Shown in pieces: positions 8,242 to 15,936 of a DNA stretch of 64,000 nt. Source of the DNA: Halobacillus sp. Nhm2S1 (GTDB lineage Bacteria > Bacillota > Bacilli > Bacillales > Halobacillaceae); assembly GCF_019599545.1 (NCBI RefSeq), contig NZ_JAIEZV010000001.1:1178001-1242000 (forward strand). Direction: 5' to 3'. Made by a program: the position numbers and the translations under genes. Every line of letters begins with the position of its first letter. Position 1 is the first letter of the stretch. The notes under the pieces are model-generated. The model saw nothing but the letters and a program-made list of their open reading frames with translations, searched no databases and was not told the DNA's origin.

Positions 8242-9989
8242 CGTCCCACCTCCCCGTTTTCCAACTGTTGATGCTCATACTGCTGTTGATACCATCCGCC
8301 ATTTTCAACCAATTCATTATGCGTTCCCTTTTCAATCACTGCTCCATCATCGAGCACCAGGATTTGATCCGCATGGGTTACGGCTGAAAGTCTGTGAGCA
8401 ACAATGAACGTCGTCTTTCCTTGCCGTTCTCTTCTCAAGTGTTCTAGAATTTCAGCTTCTGTTTTTCCGTCTACCGCTGACATAGCATCATCCAGCAATA
8501 GAATTTCAGGGTCCATGATGAATGCTCGGGCAATGGAAACCCTTTGCTTTTGTCCACCCGAGAGCGTAACCCCACTTTCTCCAACCTTTGTGTCCAGACC
8601 CTCAGGCAGTTGTAGAAGATCATCCGCAAAATGAGCCAGCTCCAATACGCGGTTAATTTCCTGGTCGGATGCACCCGGTTTACCAAATTGGATATTCTCT
8701 CTGATCGTCTTTGAGAACAGCACTTGATCTTGTGGTACATAACCAATCCAGGCTCTTGTCTGATCAAGACTAAGGTCTCCTAGGGGAACGCCATTCACCT
8801 CAAGCCTCCCTGTATCCCCGGGATATTCTCGAAGAAGCTGACGGAACAACGTTGTCTTTCCTGCTCCTGTTTTTCCAACAATGCCAACGGTCTCACCTTG
8901 CTTTACTGTTAAATCAATACCGTTAAGACTTTGTTTATCTGCCCCTGGATAAAGGAAGGAGAGCCCTTTAAACGCAATCTGCTTCGGTTTTTCTACGAAG
9001 GCAGGGGACTGTGGGTTTTTCACGTCCGGTTCGTAATCAAGCGTCGACTGGACGCGATCCAAGGACGCATTTCCACGTTGCAAGACATTGATCAGTTCCC
9101 CGACAGCGAACATTGGCCAAATTAACATCCCTAGATAAACATTAAAGGAAACCATCTCTCCTAAAGTGATTTGGTTCTGGAACACGAGATTCGCTCCATA
9201 CCCTAATCCAATCGTATAAGAAAGACCAACTAATATTTTTATTGTCGGTTCAAATAGCGCATCAATCTTCGCTACTTCTATGTTTTTGTCGTACACTTCT
9301 GTGGTCATTTTGTTGAATGAACGCTCATCATTCTTTTCTTGCACAAATGCTCGAATGACTCGAACTCCTCGAATAGACTCGAGAACCTGGTTGTTCATTT
9401 CCCCGAAAGATTCCTGCGCTTCTGTAAAGCGCTTATGAATCACTTTACCGTACCGCTTCATGACAAGAGCCATAATCGGTAACGGAATCAATGCCGCAAA
9501 GGTCAATGGCCAGCTTATTGTAAAACCCATAACAGCAATAATCAGCATCATAAATATGGTCGAATCAACCAATGTCAGGATACCGAAACCTGCCGTCATC
9601 GTCAGAGCCTTCAGGTCATTCGTTGCTCTCGCCATTAAATCCCCTGTACGGTTCTTCCCAAAAAAAGTAGGTGTCATTCGCAGAAAATGGTTCATCAAAC
9701 GGGATCTCATCGTCCTCTCCATCATCATCGCACCACTGAACAGCGTATAATCCCATAAATAGGAAATGGTATAACTCGCGATGATTATGCCCACGTAAAT
9801 GAGTAACAATTCCATTAGACGTTCTCTCGTAAAGGAATTAAATTGTATTTCGTCAATCGCGATCCCCACTAGTTTTGGAGGGATCAAATCGATCATACTT
9901 ACAACGATTAAAGCTATAATCGCCAATGTGTAACGCTTCCAGTAAGTTTTAAAGAACCAACGCAACTTGAACAGTACACTAAACATCAT
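8238..9989 (-). CDS. bmrC: Heterodimeric multidrug ABC exporter, BmrC/YheI-type subunit
   Basis: 583-aa half-transporter with six membrane helices (about 1-310) and an ATPase domain (Walker A GKTGAGKTT, signature LSGGQ, H-loop VAHRLSA). Walker B reads LLLDDAMSAVDG, with Asp in place of the catalytic Glu; this is the degenerate-site half typical of heterodimeric exporters. It pairs with BmrD, translated from an overlapping frame. Start ATG-ATG has AGAGGGTGG upstream. The 320-bp leader before it carries a 24-codon ORF, an 18-codon ORF and two tandem terminators, matching the ribosome-mediated attenuation known for bmrBCD in B. subtilis. Confidence 0.91.
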   Translation of the reverse strand: MMFSVLFKLRWFFKTYWKRYTLAIIALIVVSMIDLIPPKLVGIAIDEIQFNSFTRERLMELLLIYVGIIIASYTISYLWDYTLFSGAMMMERTMRSRLMNHFLRMTPTFFGKNRTGDLMARATNDLKALTMTAGFGILTLVDSTIFMMLIIAVMGFTISWPLTFAALIPLPIMALVMKRYGKVIHKRFTEAQESFGEMNNQVLESIRGVRVIRAFVQEKNDERSFNKMTTEVYDKNIEVAKIDALFEPTIKILVGLSYTIGLGYGANLVFQNQITLGEMVSFNVYLGMLIWPMFAVGELINVLQRGNASLDRVQSTLDYEPDVKNPQSPAFVEKPKQIAFKGLSFLYPGADKQSLNGIDLTVKQGETVGIVGKTGAGKTTLFRQLLREYPGDTGRLEVNGVPLGDLSLDQTRAWIGYVPQDQVLFSKTIRENIQFGKPGASDQEINRVLELAHFADDLLQLPEGLDTKVGESGVTLSGGQKQRVSIARAFIMDPEILLLDDAMSAVDGKTEAEILEHLRRERQGKTTFIVAHRLSAVTHADQILVLDDGAVIEKGTHNELVENGGWYQQQYEHQQLENGEVGR

Positions 9990-10015
9990 TTACCACCCTC
10001 TCTTCATAACAGTCG

Positions 10016-10072
10016 CTAACCACTCTCTTTCCAATCTTCGTTCCATTCTTTCTTTTCCATGTAGTGAACCAT
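10016..10072 (-). CDS. Small ORF (18 codons) between attenuator and bmrC
   Basis: ATG at 10072 preceded by GAGGAGGAATCAAA encodes MVHYMEKKEWNEDWKESG, then TAG at 10016. The ribosome-binding site is strong, and the stop lies 26 bp before bmrC. It could be a second leader peptide or a translational coupler. No homologue is recognised; the peptide may be unstable. Confidence 0.45.
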   Translation of the reverse strand: MVHYMEKKEWNEDWKESG

Positions 10073-10143
10073 TTTGATTCCTCCTCAAACCTTTTATGGA
10101 TTTATATAAAAATCGGCCTTGTAACCGACTTCTATCCAGACAC

Positions 10144-10172
10144 AAAAAAGCATACGTCCTTTGACGTATGCT
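10144..10172 (-). terminator. Attenuator hairpin 2 of the bmr leader
   Basis: AGCATACGTC pairs perfectly with GACGTATGCT around a 4-nt loop and is followed by TTTTT on the minus strand. It sits inside the bmr leader, upstream of bmrC. Confidence 0.85.
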
Positions 10173-10181
10173 TCCACACAT

Positions 10182-10207
10182 AAAAAAAGGCACGTACCTA
10201 CGTGACC
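10182..10207 (-). terminator. Attenuator hairpin 1 of the bmr leader
   Basis: On the minus strand GGTCACGTA pairs with TACGTGCC (one bulged T, 2-nt loop) and is followed by seven Ts. Its 5' arm GGTCACG can instead pair with ATCGTGAC inside the leader ORF. Confidence 0.75.
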
Positions 10208-10236
10208 TTGTTCCTTCTATATGGTTTTCAAAAATG

Positions 10237-10311
10237 TTAGATAAACAAATGGCTCTCAGTCACGATCGATATGAAGTTGTCTTTATAGTGAAGACGTTGC
10301 TTTTCCATCAT
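10237..10311 (-). CDS. bmr leader peptide (24 aa), BmrB-like attenuation sensor
   Basis: ATG-ATG at 10311/10308 behind AAAGGAGGT encodes MMEKQRLHYKDNFISIVTES then HLFI, stop TAA at 10237. Within the ORF, ATCGTGAC (10266-10259) is complementary over 8 nt to the ribosome-binding/start region GTCACGAT (10317-10310) and over 6 nt to the left arm of attenuator hairpin 1 (10207-10201). A ribosome paused at the beginning of the ORF would cover the first partner and free the segment to break hairpin 1. In B. subtilis bmrB is such a leader; this ORF is shorter and the sequence is not obviously conserved. Confidence 0.65.
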   Translation of the reverse strand: MMEKQRLHYKDNFISIVTESHLFI

Positions 10312-10341
10312 CGTGACCTCCTTTTGTATCAATGATTATTT

Positions 10342-10370
10342 ATTATATATTTTTCTGAATTTTAAATCAA
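10342..10370 (-). promoter_or_regulatory. Sigma-A-type promoter of the bmr leader
   Basis: TTGATT (10370-10365), 17-bp spacer, TATAAT (10347-10342) on the minus strand. The leader ORF starts about 30 bp downstream. Confidence 0.7.
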
Positions 10371-10397
10371 CCAATATTTTCAAACCATGACTATTCA

Positions 10398-10883
10398 ACA
10401 ATATGGCAGGATTGTGGAAGACTCAGTTTCGAGACTTTTATGGGAGCTTAGGGGCTCCGGGAAAAGGTTCGCTTTCCGTGGGCGAGTGATGAGCCTCCTC
10501 GAGCTAACGCTCTGCGGGGTCTCATCTACCACGCACTTCCCACAGGAGTCTCACCGTTTCCCTACGCCCCTTTACCAAATGAGGTTCTCCAAATCCCTCT
10601 TAAAGTAACATGCCTAGTTGTGTTGGGAAATCCTGCTTAATCTGCATCGGTATAGGATTCCTAACTACAAAAGCTCTTATTACTGGAAGGTAGTTTCGAG
10701 AATGTCTTACGAAAAGTGGGCGGAGGGGAATAGCGAGACTCCTGCGGGAAAAAAGTGCAGGGTGAGACCCCACAGGACGAAGTCCGAGGAGGCTCACCGC
10801 GCTCCCGCGGAAAGCGAGCTATTCCCCTCCGCCCCATCCACTCAACTAACGTCTCGAAACTGAGTCTTCAAGTAAAGGGAGCT
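10398..10883. repeat. Interspersed repeat element II with 19-bp terminal inverted repeats
   Basis: Perfect terminal inverted repeats: GAAGACTCAGTTTCGAGAC at 10417-10435 and its reverse complement at 10851-10869. Inside are two GC-rich units in opposite orientation: about 10440-10575 (minus-reading) and about 10715-10850 (plus-reading; GAGACTCCTGCGGG near 10737, GGAAAGCGAGCTATTCCCC near 10810). A spacer of about 140 bp separates them and contains a degenerate inner end TAGTTTCGAGAATG. The outer flanks GGCAGGATTGTGG (left) and AAGTAAAGGGAGCT (right) are shared with other copies, so the true ends may be wider. No coding content. Confidence 0.8.
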
Positions 10884-10887
10884 ATAG

Positions 10888-11907
10888 TTAGATAATGTTC
10901 TGGCCTTCCAGAATGACAATGGCAAGGATAAGGACGATGATGATGACGAATACGATGGAGAGGGGGCGGGAAACGTTCGCTCTTTGAACCTCCTCCCAGC
11001 GGACAGGGCGGATGCCGCTGAGCGAAAAGATGGATACAGCAGCCAGCAGGATAGACATGATGTTCACCGTAACTAATAAGAAGGCCCCGTACGCCGCTGC
11101 CATCGATCCATCCCCGATTGACATCCCCATCGCGACCGATGGTGGAAGCAAAGCTACAGCTACCATAACCCCGACCAAGTTCCCTGATAAACGATTTAAA
11201 AAAGCGAGCGCTCCAGCTGCTCCAGACGCCACCCCTAATGGAATGTCAATCAAGGTAACCTTCGTCCGATCCAGGTATTGAGCGTTTTCCATTCCGACAT
11301 CAGTAAAATAACCGAAGGCTATGGATATCAATAATACGATCGCTACTCCATACAGAGAACTAACCGCTGATTGTCCAAGCCCTTTATAATCACCAAGAAT
11401 CGCAAAAAAAGCAACCGATATCACCGGTCCAATCATGGGAGCAATGACCATCGCCCCGATGACCACCGCTTCACTATCTTTAATGATACCAACAGTAGCT
11501 ACAATTGCTGATAATAATATAAGTAAGGAATAATTCATTGTAATATCGCTGTTTTTTTCAGCCGCATTCATCAATTCATGCCGGCTCGCTCGAAGAAGGC
11601 GGGATTTTTCCTCTTCGTTTTCTTCTTTTTCTTCTTCCTCTTTGGTTTCTTCGTGTATAGTTTCCTTGGAAATGTAAGTTTGCACAGGGATGAGCAGTGT
11701 CTCAAACCCTTCCACTACATTGGAAACTTCCTCTAGATAGTTGAGAATCTCTTCTACTTCATTTTTTTGAACGAGGATTCGTACGAGCATCCTCTCTTCT
11801 GATTCGCTTGAAACCCAATACGAACGATGGTCATACTTTTTTAACTTCTCATCGATGGAATCGAAGTGTTGATCGGGAATGTACACTTCAATTAATTGCA
11901 AATTCAT
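10888..11907 (-). CDS. DUF389 family membrane protein
   Basis: 339 aa. The N-terminal 100 residues are soluble (a ferredoxin-fold-like region), followed by an acidic Glu-rich linker (about 105-120), then about six membrane helices (about 135-335) with the family's Gly/Ala/Pro-rich helices (GAMVIAPMIGP). DUF389 proteins are conserved membrane proteins of unknown function. Start: ATG at 11907 has GAGGTG 6 bp upstream; an upstream GTG lies inside that site and is unlikely. Divergent from the first ger operon; single gene ending at repeat element II. Confidence 0.87.
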   Translation of the reverse strand: MNLQLIEVYIPDQHFDSIDEKLKKYDHRSYWVSSESEERMLVRILVQKNEVEEILNYLEEVSNVVEGFETLLIPVQTYISKETIHEETKEEEEKEENEEEKSRLLRASRHELMNAAEKNSDITMNYSLLILLSAIVATVGIIKDSEAVVIGAMVIAPMIGPVISVAFFAILGDYKGLGQSAVSSLYGVAIVLLISIAFGYFTDVGMENAQYLDRTKVTLIDIPLGVASGAAGALAFLNRLSGNLVGVMVAVALLPPSVAMGMSIGDGSMAAAYGAFLLVTVNIMSILLAAVSIFSLSGIRPVRWEEVQRANVSRPLSIVFVIIIVLILAIVILEGQNII

Positions 11908-12029
11908 ACTCTTCACCTCTATTTAACCGATCTGTAAAAAGTTGATGCTTCCTGAGTATAAGTATTCTCGGGGTATCAAGGGCTTTTCATCCTTCTGCTC
12001 TGTTCCAAATACAGAAGTATCGAACCTCC

Positions 12030-12059
12030 TTCATAATGTCTCCTATTTTCCACATACTA
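12030..12059 (+). promoter_or_regulatory. Candidate sigma-G promoter of the first ger operon
   Basis: TTCATA at 12030-12035, 17-bp spacer, CATACTA at 12053-12059. The -10 is a perfect match to the sigma-G -10 pattern and the -35 is close. Forespore sigma-G drives ger operons in Bacillus. Confidence 0.6.
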
Positions 12060-12095
12060 ATTCTACTTAGAGAAGAAGAGAAAGGGGGTTCCTAT

Positions 12096-13577
12096 ATGTC
12101 TCTCCAATTACCGATGAAGAAAGAGGAATATTTGTCAACGTCCAAGGATTTGCTTAATCAAAGTCCAGACCTCGTCCAGAAAGTGTTTAATCATGAAGGG
12201 CAATGGATCAGTGTCCAATTCATTCATTATCAAGTGAACAAAGAACAACTGGAAGACGAGATTTTAGAAGTCATCACAAAATCCTCTCGCCCCTGGTCAA
12301 ATGATGACTTGATGAATAAAATCCCTATGGCTTCGACGAAACAAGAGAAAAAGATGGATGCAATTATTGAGCAGATGATTCATGGTAGTGCCTGCATTTA
12401 TATAGAAGGTGAAAAGGAAGCGACACTATTCGCACTGCCTCAGCAAGAGCACCGTTCCTTAAACCAAGCAGAAACAGAGTCGCTCGTCTTCGGCCCTCAG
12501 GTTTCGTTTACTGAATCCCTTATGACAAACCTGAATGTCATACGTTGGCGTTTAGACACACCAGATCTTGTTACAGAAAAATTAATTGTCGGTGAGCGGA
12601 TCCAATCGGAAATACGGATCGTGTACTTGAAATCTCTCGCCAATACAGAAAATGTAGAGACCATGAGGCAACGGATTAGAGATCTACAAGTCTCTGAAGT
12701 AGAAGACACGAGTGTTCTTGGACAATTGATTGAAGACTCATCCAGTACAGTCTTCCCTCAGTTGATTTTCACGGAACTCCCGGATCGCTTTTGCAATGCC
12801 ATTTCTAAAGGACGTGTAGGGGTGATGGTTGATAAAAGCCCGACCATGTTGATTGGCCCCATGAACCTTTTCAGCTTTTTCGAGTCAACGGAAGATTTGT
12901 ATATGCGCTGGAATATGGGGAGTTTCATAAGGTTGCTTCGTTTCATATCTATGGCTCTGTCCATCATTTTGACACCGATGTATGTAGCTGCACTGACATT
13001 TCACTATGAAATCATTCCAAGTACGTTGCTTGTATCATTAGGTCAATCAAGGTCGACGGTCCCCTTCCCTCCCGTTTTAGAAGCGCTTTTACTGGAGATG
13101 TTGATTGAATTGCTGCGCGAAGCAGGAGCTCGCTTACCTACGAAGGTCGGTCAGACCATGGGGATCGTTGGCGGTATCGTTCTCGGACAGGCGGCTGTAG
13201 AAGCTGGATTCACAAGCAACATCCTCATCATAATTATTGCTCTTAGTGCCTTGGCCTCTTTCACCGCCCCAAGTTATTTAATGGGAACAGCCATCCGGAT
13301 CATCCGCTTTCCCATGATCCTTCTGGCGGGTGCCTGGGGGATCATCGGCATTGTATTTGCCTTGTCTTTTCTGGTCATCCACTTATTAAAACAAAAATCA
13401 TTGGGCCGTCCGTACTTGGCTCCCATTTATCCACTGCAATGGAGTGATTTCAGTGAATCTATATATCGAGTACCTTTTCAAAAAAATGCAAAACGTTCGA
13501 AAGCCCTCATGACCAAAGACGAGTACAGATATAGTGAATCAAAAGCGACTGAACGAAATGATGTGGATCGTCTATGA
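12096..13577 (+). CDS. Spore germinant receptor subunit A (GerA/GerKA family)
   Basis: 493 aa. A large hydrophilic N-terminal domain (about 1-270) is followed by five to six membrane helices (about 275-450) and a short cytoplasmic tail. The conserved family stretch ELLREAGARLPTKVGQ, then GIVGGIVLGQAAVEAG, lies around residue 340-370. It sits in the inner spore membrane as part of a nutrient receptor with the B and C subunits encoded next. Start ATG at 12096 is preceded by AAAGGGGG; an in-frame ATG 20 codons upstream has no such site. A sigma-G-like promoter lies about 40 bp upstream. Germinant specificity cannot be read from sequence. Confidence 0.93.
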   Translation: MSLQLPMKKEEYLSTSKDLLNQSPDLVQKVFNHEGQWISVQFIHYQVNKEQLEDEILEVITKSSRPWSNDDLMNKIPMASTKQEKKMDAIIEQMIHGSACIYIEGEKEATLFALPQQEHRSLNQAETESLVFGPQVSFTESLMTNLNVIRWRLDTPDLVTEKLIVGERIQSEIRIVYLKSLANTENVETMRQRIRDLQVSEVEDTSVLGQLIEDSSSTVFPQLIFTELPDRFCNAISKGRVGVMVDKSPTMLIGPMNLFSFFESTEDLYMRWNMGSFIRLLRFISMALSIILTPMYVAALTFHYEIIPSTLLVSLGQSRSTVPFPPVLEALLLEMLIELLREAGARLPTKVGQTMGIVGGIVLGQAAVEAGFTSNILIIIIALSALASFTAPSYLMGTAIRIIRFPMILLAGAWGIIGIVFALSFLVIHLLKQKSLGRPYLAPIYPLQWSDFSESIYRVPFQKNAKRSKALMTKDEYRYSESKATERNDVDRL

Positions 13578-14680
13578 AGACGAACATCCCCTTTCATCCT
13601 GATCATACCGTTCAAGCTTTCTATCTTTTCTTTATCATCCACACCTCTCAAATTGGAGCGGGATTAATGGGGGTGCCTAGAATCCTTGTGCTTGAAGCGG
13701 GGGTGGATGCCTGGATTTCCGTACTAGTCGCGGGGCTTTACCTTCATTTCATTGTTTTCATCATGCTGCAAATCTTAAAGTCTTATGAAAATGCCGACAT
13801 CCTTGGAATTCAACAAGACTTGTTTGGCGTATGGATTGGGAAAGCGCTGGGAACCGTTTATGTGCTCTATATTTTCCTACTTCTTTTGACGGTGATCAAA
13901 AATTACATTGAAGTGGTACAGGTGTTTGTCTTTCCAGAGATGCCGATCTGGCTTATGGCTCTCTTTTTACTCTCTCTCATGGTTTATAGTATTCTAGGCG
14001 GGTTCAGAGTAGTGGTAGGTACGAGCGTCGTCTTTTTCTTCCTTACCATCTGGCTTGTTTTTACAATCTATAAACCGATCACATACATGGATTGGGAACA
14101 CTTCTTACCAGTGTTTCAGACACCCGCCCCTGATTTACTAAAAGGGGTGCAGCAAGTCACTTTTACCGTGCTTGGCCTTGAGATTCTCCTTTTCGTTTAT
14201 CCATTTATTCAAGATAAAAAAAGAGCGGCATTACCTGCACACGCAGCCGTCTTTTTTACAATATGCTTAATTCTTTTAGTGACTGTCGTTTCTATCGGTT
14301 ATTTCAGCCCTGATCAGTTAAAATCGACCGTATGGGCAACTTTATCCTTGTTCAAAATCATTAGTTTCTCCGTTTTGGAACGGTTTGATTTTATTGCCGT
14401 TGCGTTATGGATGATGGTGATCATCCCGAATATCGTATTATTTGGATGGATGATTGTACATTCCTTGAAGCGATTGTTCAATGTTCCTAAAAAGCCAACG
14501 CTCTATGGACTAGCCTTTCTCTTATTTCTTACTTCCATAACGGCTGAAAAAAGAGTCTCCCTCAACGAGCTGACCGACTGGACGGGGCAGATTGGATTTT
14601 GGATAGTTTTTGTCTATCCATTGTTCATTTACGTGATGGTTCTATTAAAAAAATTAATGAAAAAGAGGAATGCTTCATGA
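13574..14680 (+). CDS. Spore germinant receptor subunit B (GerAB-type permease fold)
   Basis: 368 aa with about ten membrane helices of the amino acid-polyamine-organocation fold. The N-terminal helix region SQIGAGLMGVPRILVLEAG (about 22-40) matches the family's first helix. B subunits bind the germinant in an otherwise transporter-like pocket. The start overlaps the subunit A stop (ATGA), and the stop overlaps the subunit C start, so the three are one translationally coupled operon. Confidence 0.93.
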   Translation: MKTNIPFHPDHTVQAFYLFFIIHTSQIGAGLMGVPRILVLEAGVDAWISVLVAGLYLHFIVFIMLQILKSYENADILGIQQDLFGVWIGKALGTVYVLYIFLLLLTVIKNYIEVVQVFVFPEMPIWLMALFLLSLMVYSILGGFRVVVGTSVVFFFLTIWLVFTIYKPITYMDWEHFLPVFQTPAPDLLKGVQQVTFTVLGLEILLFVYPFIQDKKRAALPAHAAVFFTICLILLVTVVSIGYFSPDQLKSTVWATLSLFKIISFSVLERFDFIAVALWMMVIIPNIVLFGWMIVHSLKRLFNVPKKPTLYGLAFLLFLTSITAEKRVSLNELTDWTGQIGFWIVFVYPLFIYVMVLLKKLMKKRNAS

Positions 14681-15807
14681 AATGGTCCTCCATTCTGATC
14701 GTCGTTTTCCTACTCGCTGGTTGTATCCCGAAGTCTTACATTGAAACACTAGGAATTATTACAGCTGTCGGATATGATTTGACTGAAGACCAACGAATTC
14801 GAGGTACCCTCGTCATGTACCAGTTCGACACGGATCAAGCCAACACATCACAGGTCGTTACAGGGGAAGCCGATACATCGAAGGGGATCCGTTTTGCTAC
14901 AAGCCGGCTTACAAGTCATCGACTCGTATCCGGTCAAGTGAGACTTGAAATATTCGAAGATGAGCTTGCTAAACGAGGGATGATGAAGTACATGGACACC
15001 CTTCAAAGGGATGCGGCCATATCGGACATGGGTTATTTAGCTACAAGTACCGTTCCCTCAGAAGAACTGCTGAAATCAGAGAATGACGAAGATCGTCCCA
15101 ATACGGGGAATTACATTCAGGAACTTATTAAAAAAAGCATCAGTGAAGAAGCCATCCCGAATGCTGTACTGACAAGCTTCCTGCATGACTATTATGATAC
15201 CGGCAAAGATCCCATCCTTCCATCTCTTACACTTGAAGATAATAAAGCAGTGATTAACGGGATCAGTTTATTCCAGGATGACCGCTATGTCCATACAACT
15301 TCTCATGAAAATACATTCTATATTATGTTGATGAAACAACAGTTCGACCATGGGCAATTTCAAGTCCAACTGGCAGATGATGCGTTAGAGAAATACCACA
15401 AGAAGGAAAGCATCGACAAGCCAGGCGAAGGCGCCCTGCATGTTTCAATTCATGAGCTAAGTTCAGAACATGACATCCATCCATCAAAAGGAGATCCAAC
15501 CAAACAATCATTCACACTGAAAATGGAAGGTCGTTTGTTGGAAATCACTCAGGATATCGACTTAAAAAATACAGAAGCTGTAGAAGCGTTGGAAAAACAA
15601 ATTGAAAATGAAGTGAAGGAACACCTTCAAGAGACATTGCAGATTTTGATTGAACATCAAGTGGATCCCGTTGGTTTCGGGGCTAAATATAACACCCAAA
15701 ACAGATCAAATCGAGTGACAAAAGAAAATTGGCGCGAACAAATACCAAGCCTAGAAGTTGATTTTGACGTATCATTTAAGCTTCTGCGTTATGGTATTTC
15801 CGAATAA
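14677..15807 (+). CDS. Spore germinant receptor subunit C (Ger(x)C lipoprotein)
   Basis: 376 aa. The lipoprotein signal peptide ends LLAGC with Cys16 as the lipidated residue, followed by the Ger(x)C domain (ETLGIITAVGYDLTED at the start). It is attached to the outer face of the inner spore membrane and completes the receptor with the two upstream products. ATG at 14677 is chosen because it has AAGAGGA 8 bp upstream and overlaps the upstream stop by 4 bp; a longer in-frame reading would cut into subunit B. A strong hairpin follows the stop. Confidence 0.93.
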   Translation: MKWSSILIVVFLLAGCIPKSYIETLGIITAVGYDLTEDQRIRGTLVMYQFDTDQANTSQVVTGEADTSKGIRFATSRLTSHRLVSGQVRLEIFEDELAKRGMMKYMDTLQRDAAISDMGYLATSTVPSEELLKSENDEDRPNTGNYIQELIKKSISEEAIPNAVLTSFLHDYYDTGKDPILPSLTLEDNKAVINGISLFQDDRYVHTTSHENTFYIMLMKQQFDHGQFQVQLADDALEKYHKKESIDKPGEGALHVSIHELSSEHDIHPSKGDPTKQSFTLKMEGRLLEITQDIDLKNTEAVEALEKQIENEVKEHLQETLQILIEHQVDPVGFGAKYNTQNRSNRVTKENWREQIPSLEVDFDVSFKLLRYGISE

Positions 15808-15817
15808 AGATAAAAAC

Positions 15818-15857
15818 CCTTGTGAAAAAGGTTTACCTTTATCACAAGGGTTTCATT
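15818..15857. terminator. Terminator between the ger operon and helD
   Basis: AAACCCTTGTGA pairs with TCACAAGGGTTT around a 16-nt loop. The better T-run (TTTTTATC) is on the minus strand, so it probably serves helD as well as the ger operon. Confidence 0.8.
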
Positions 15858-15936
15858 TCATGTACACCTTATAAATACCGTTTTTGTTTGTCTTTCTACT
15901 GGTATCAATCGCTACCTGAGCCTTAGGAAGGAAACA

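Noticed and set aside
9990-10193. 67-codon frame on the minus strand running through both terminators of the bmr leader
   Set aside because: It spans hairpins, has no ribosome-binding site, and the two short ORFs in other frames have much better initiation signals.
10387-10863. Open frames across repeat element II
   Set aside because: They run through palindromic repeat units; composition is repeat-derived and there are no initiation signals.
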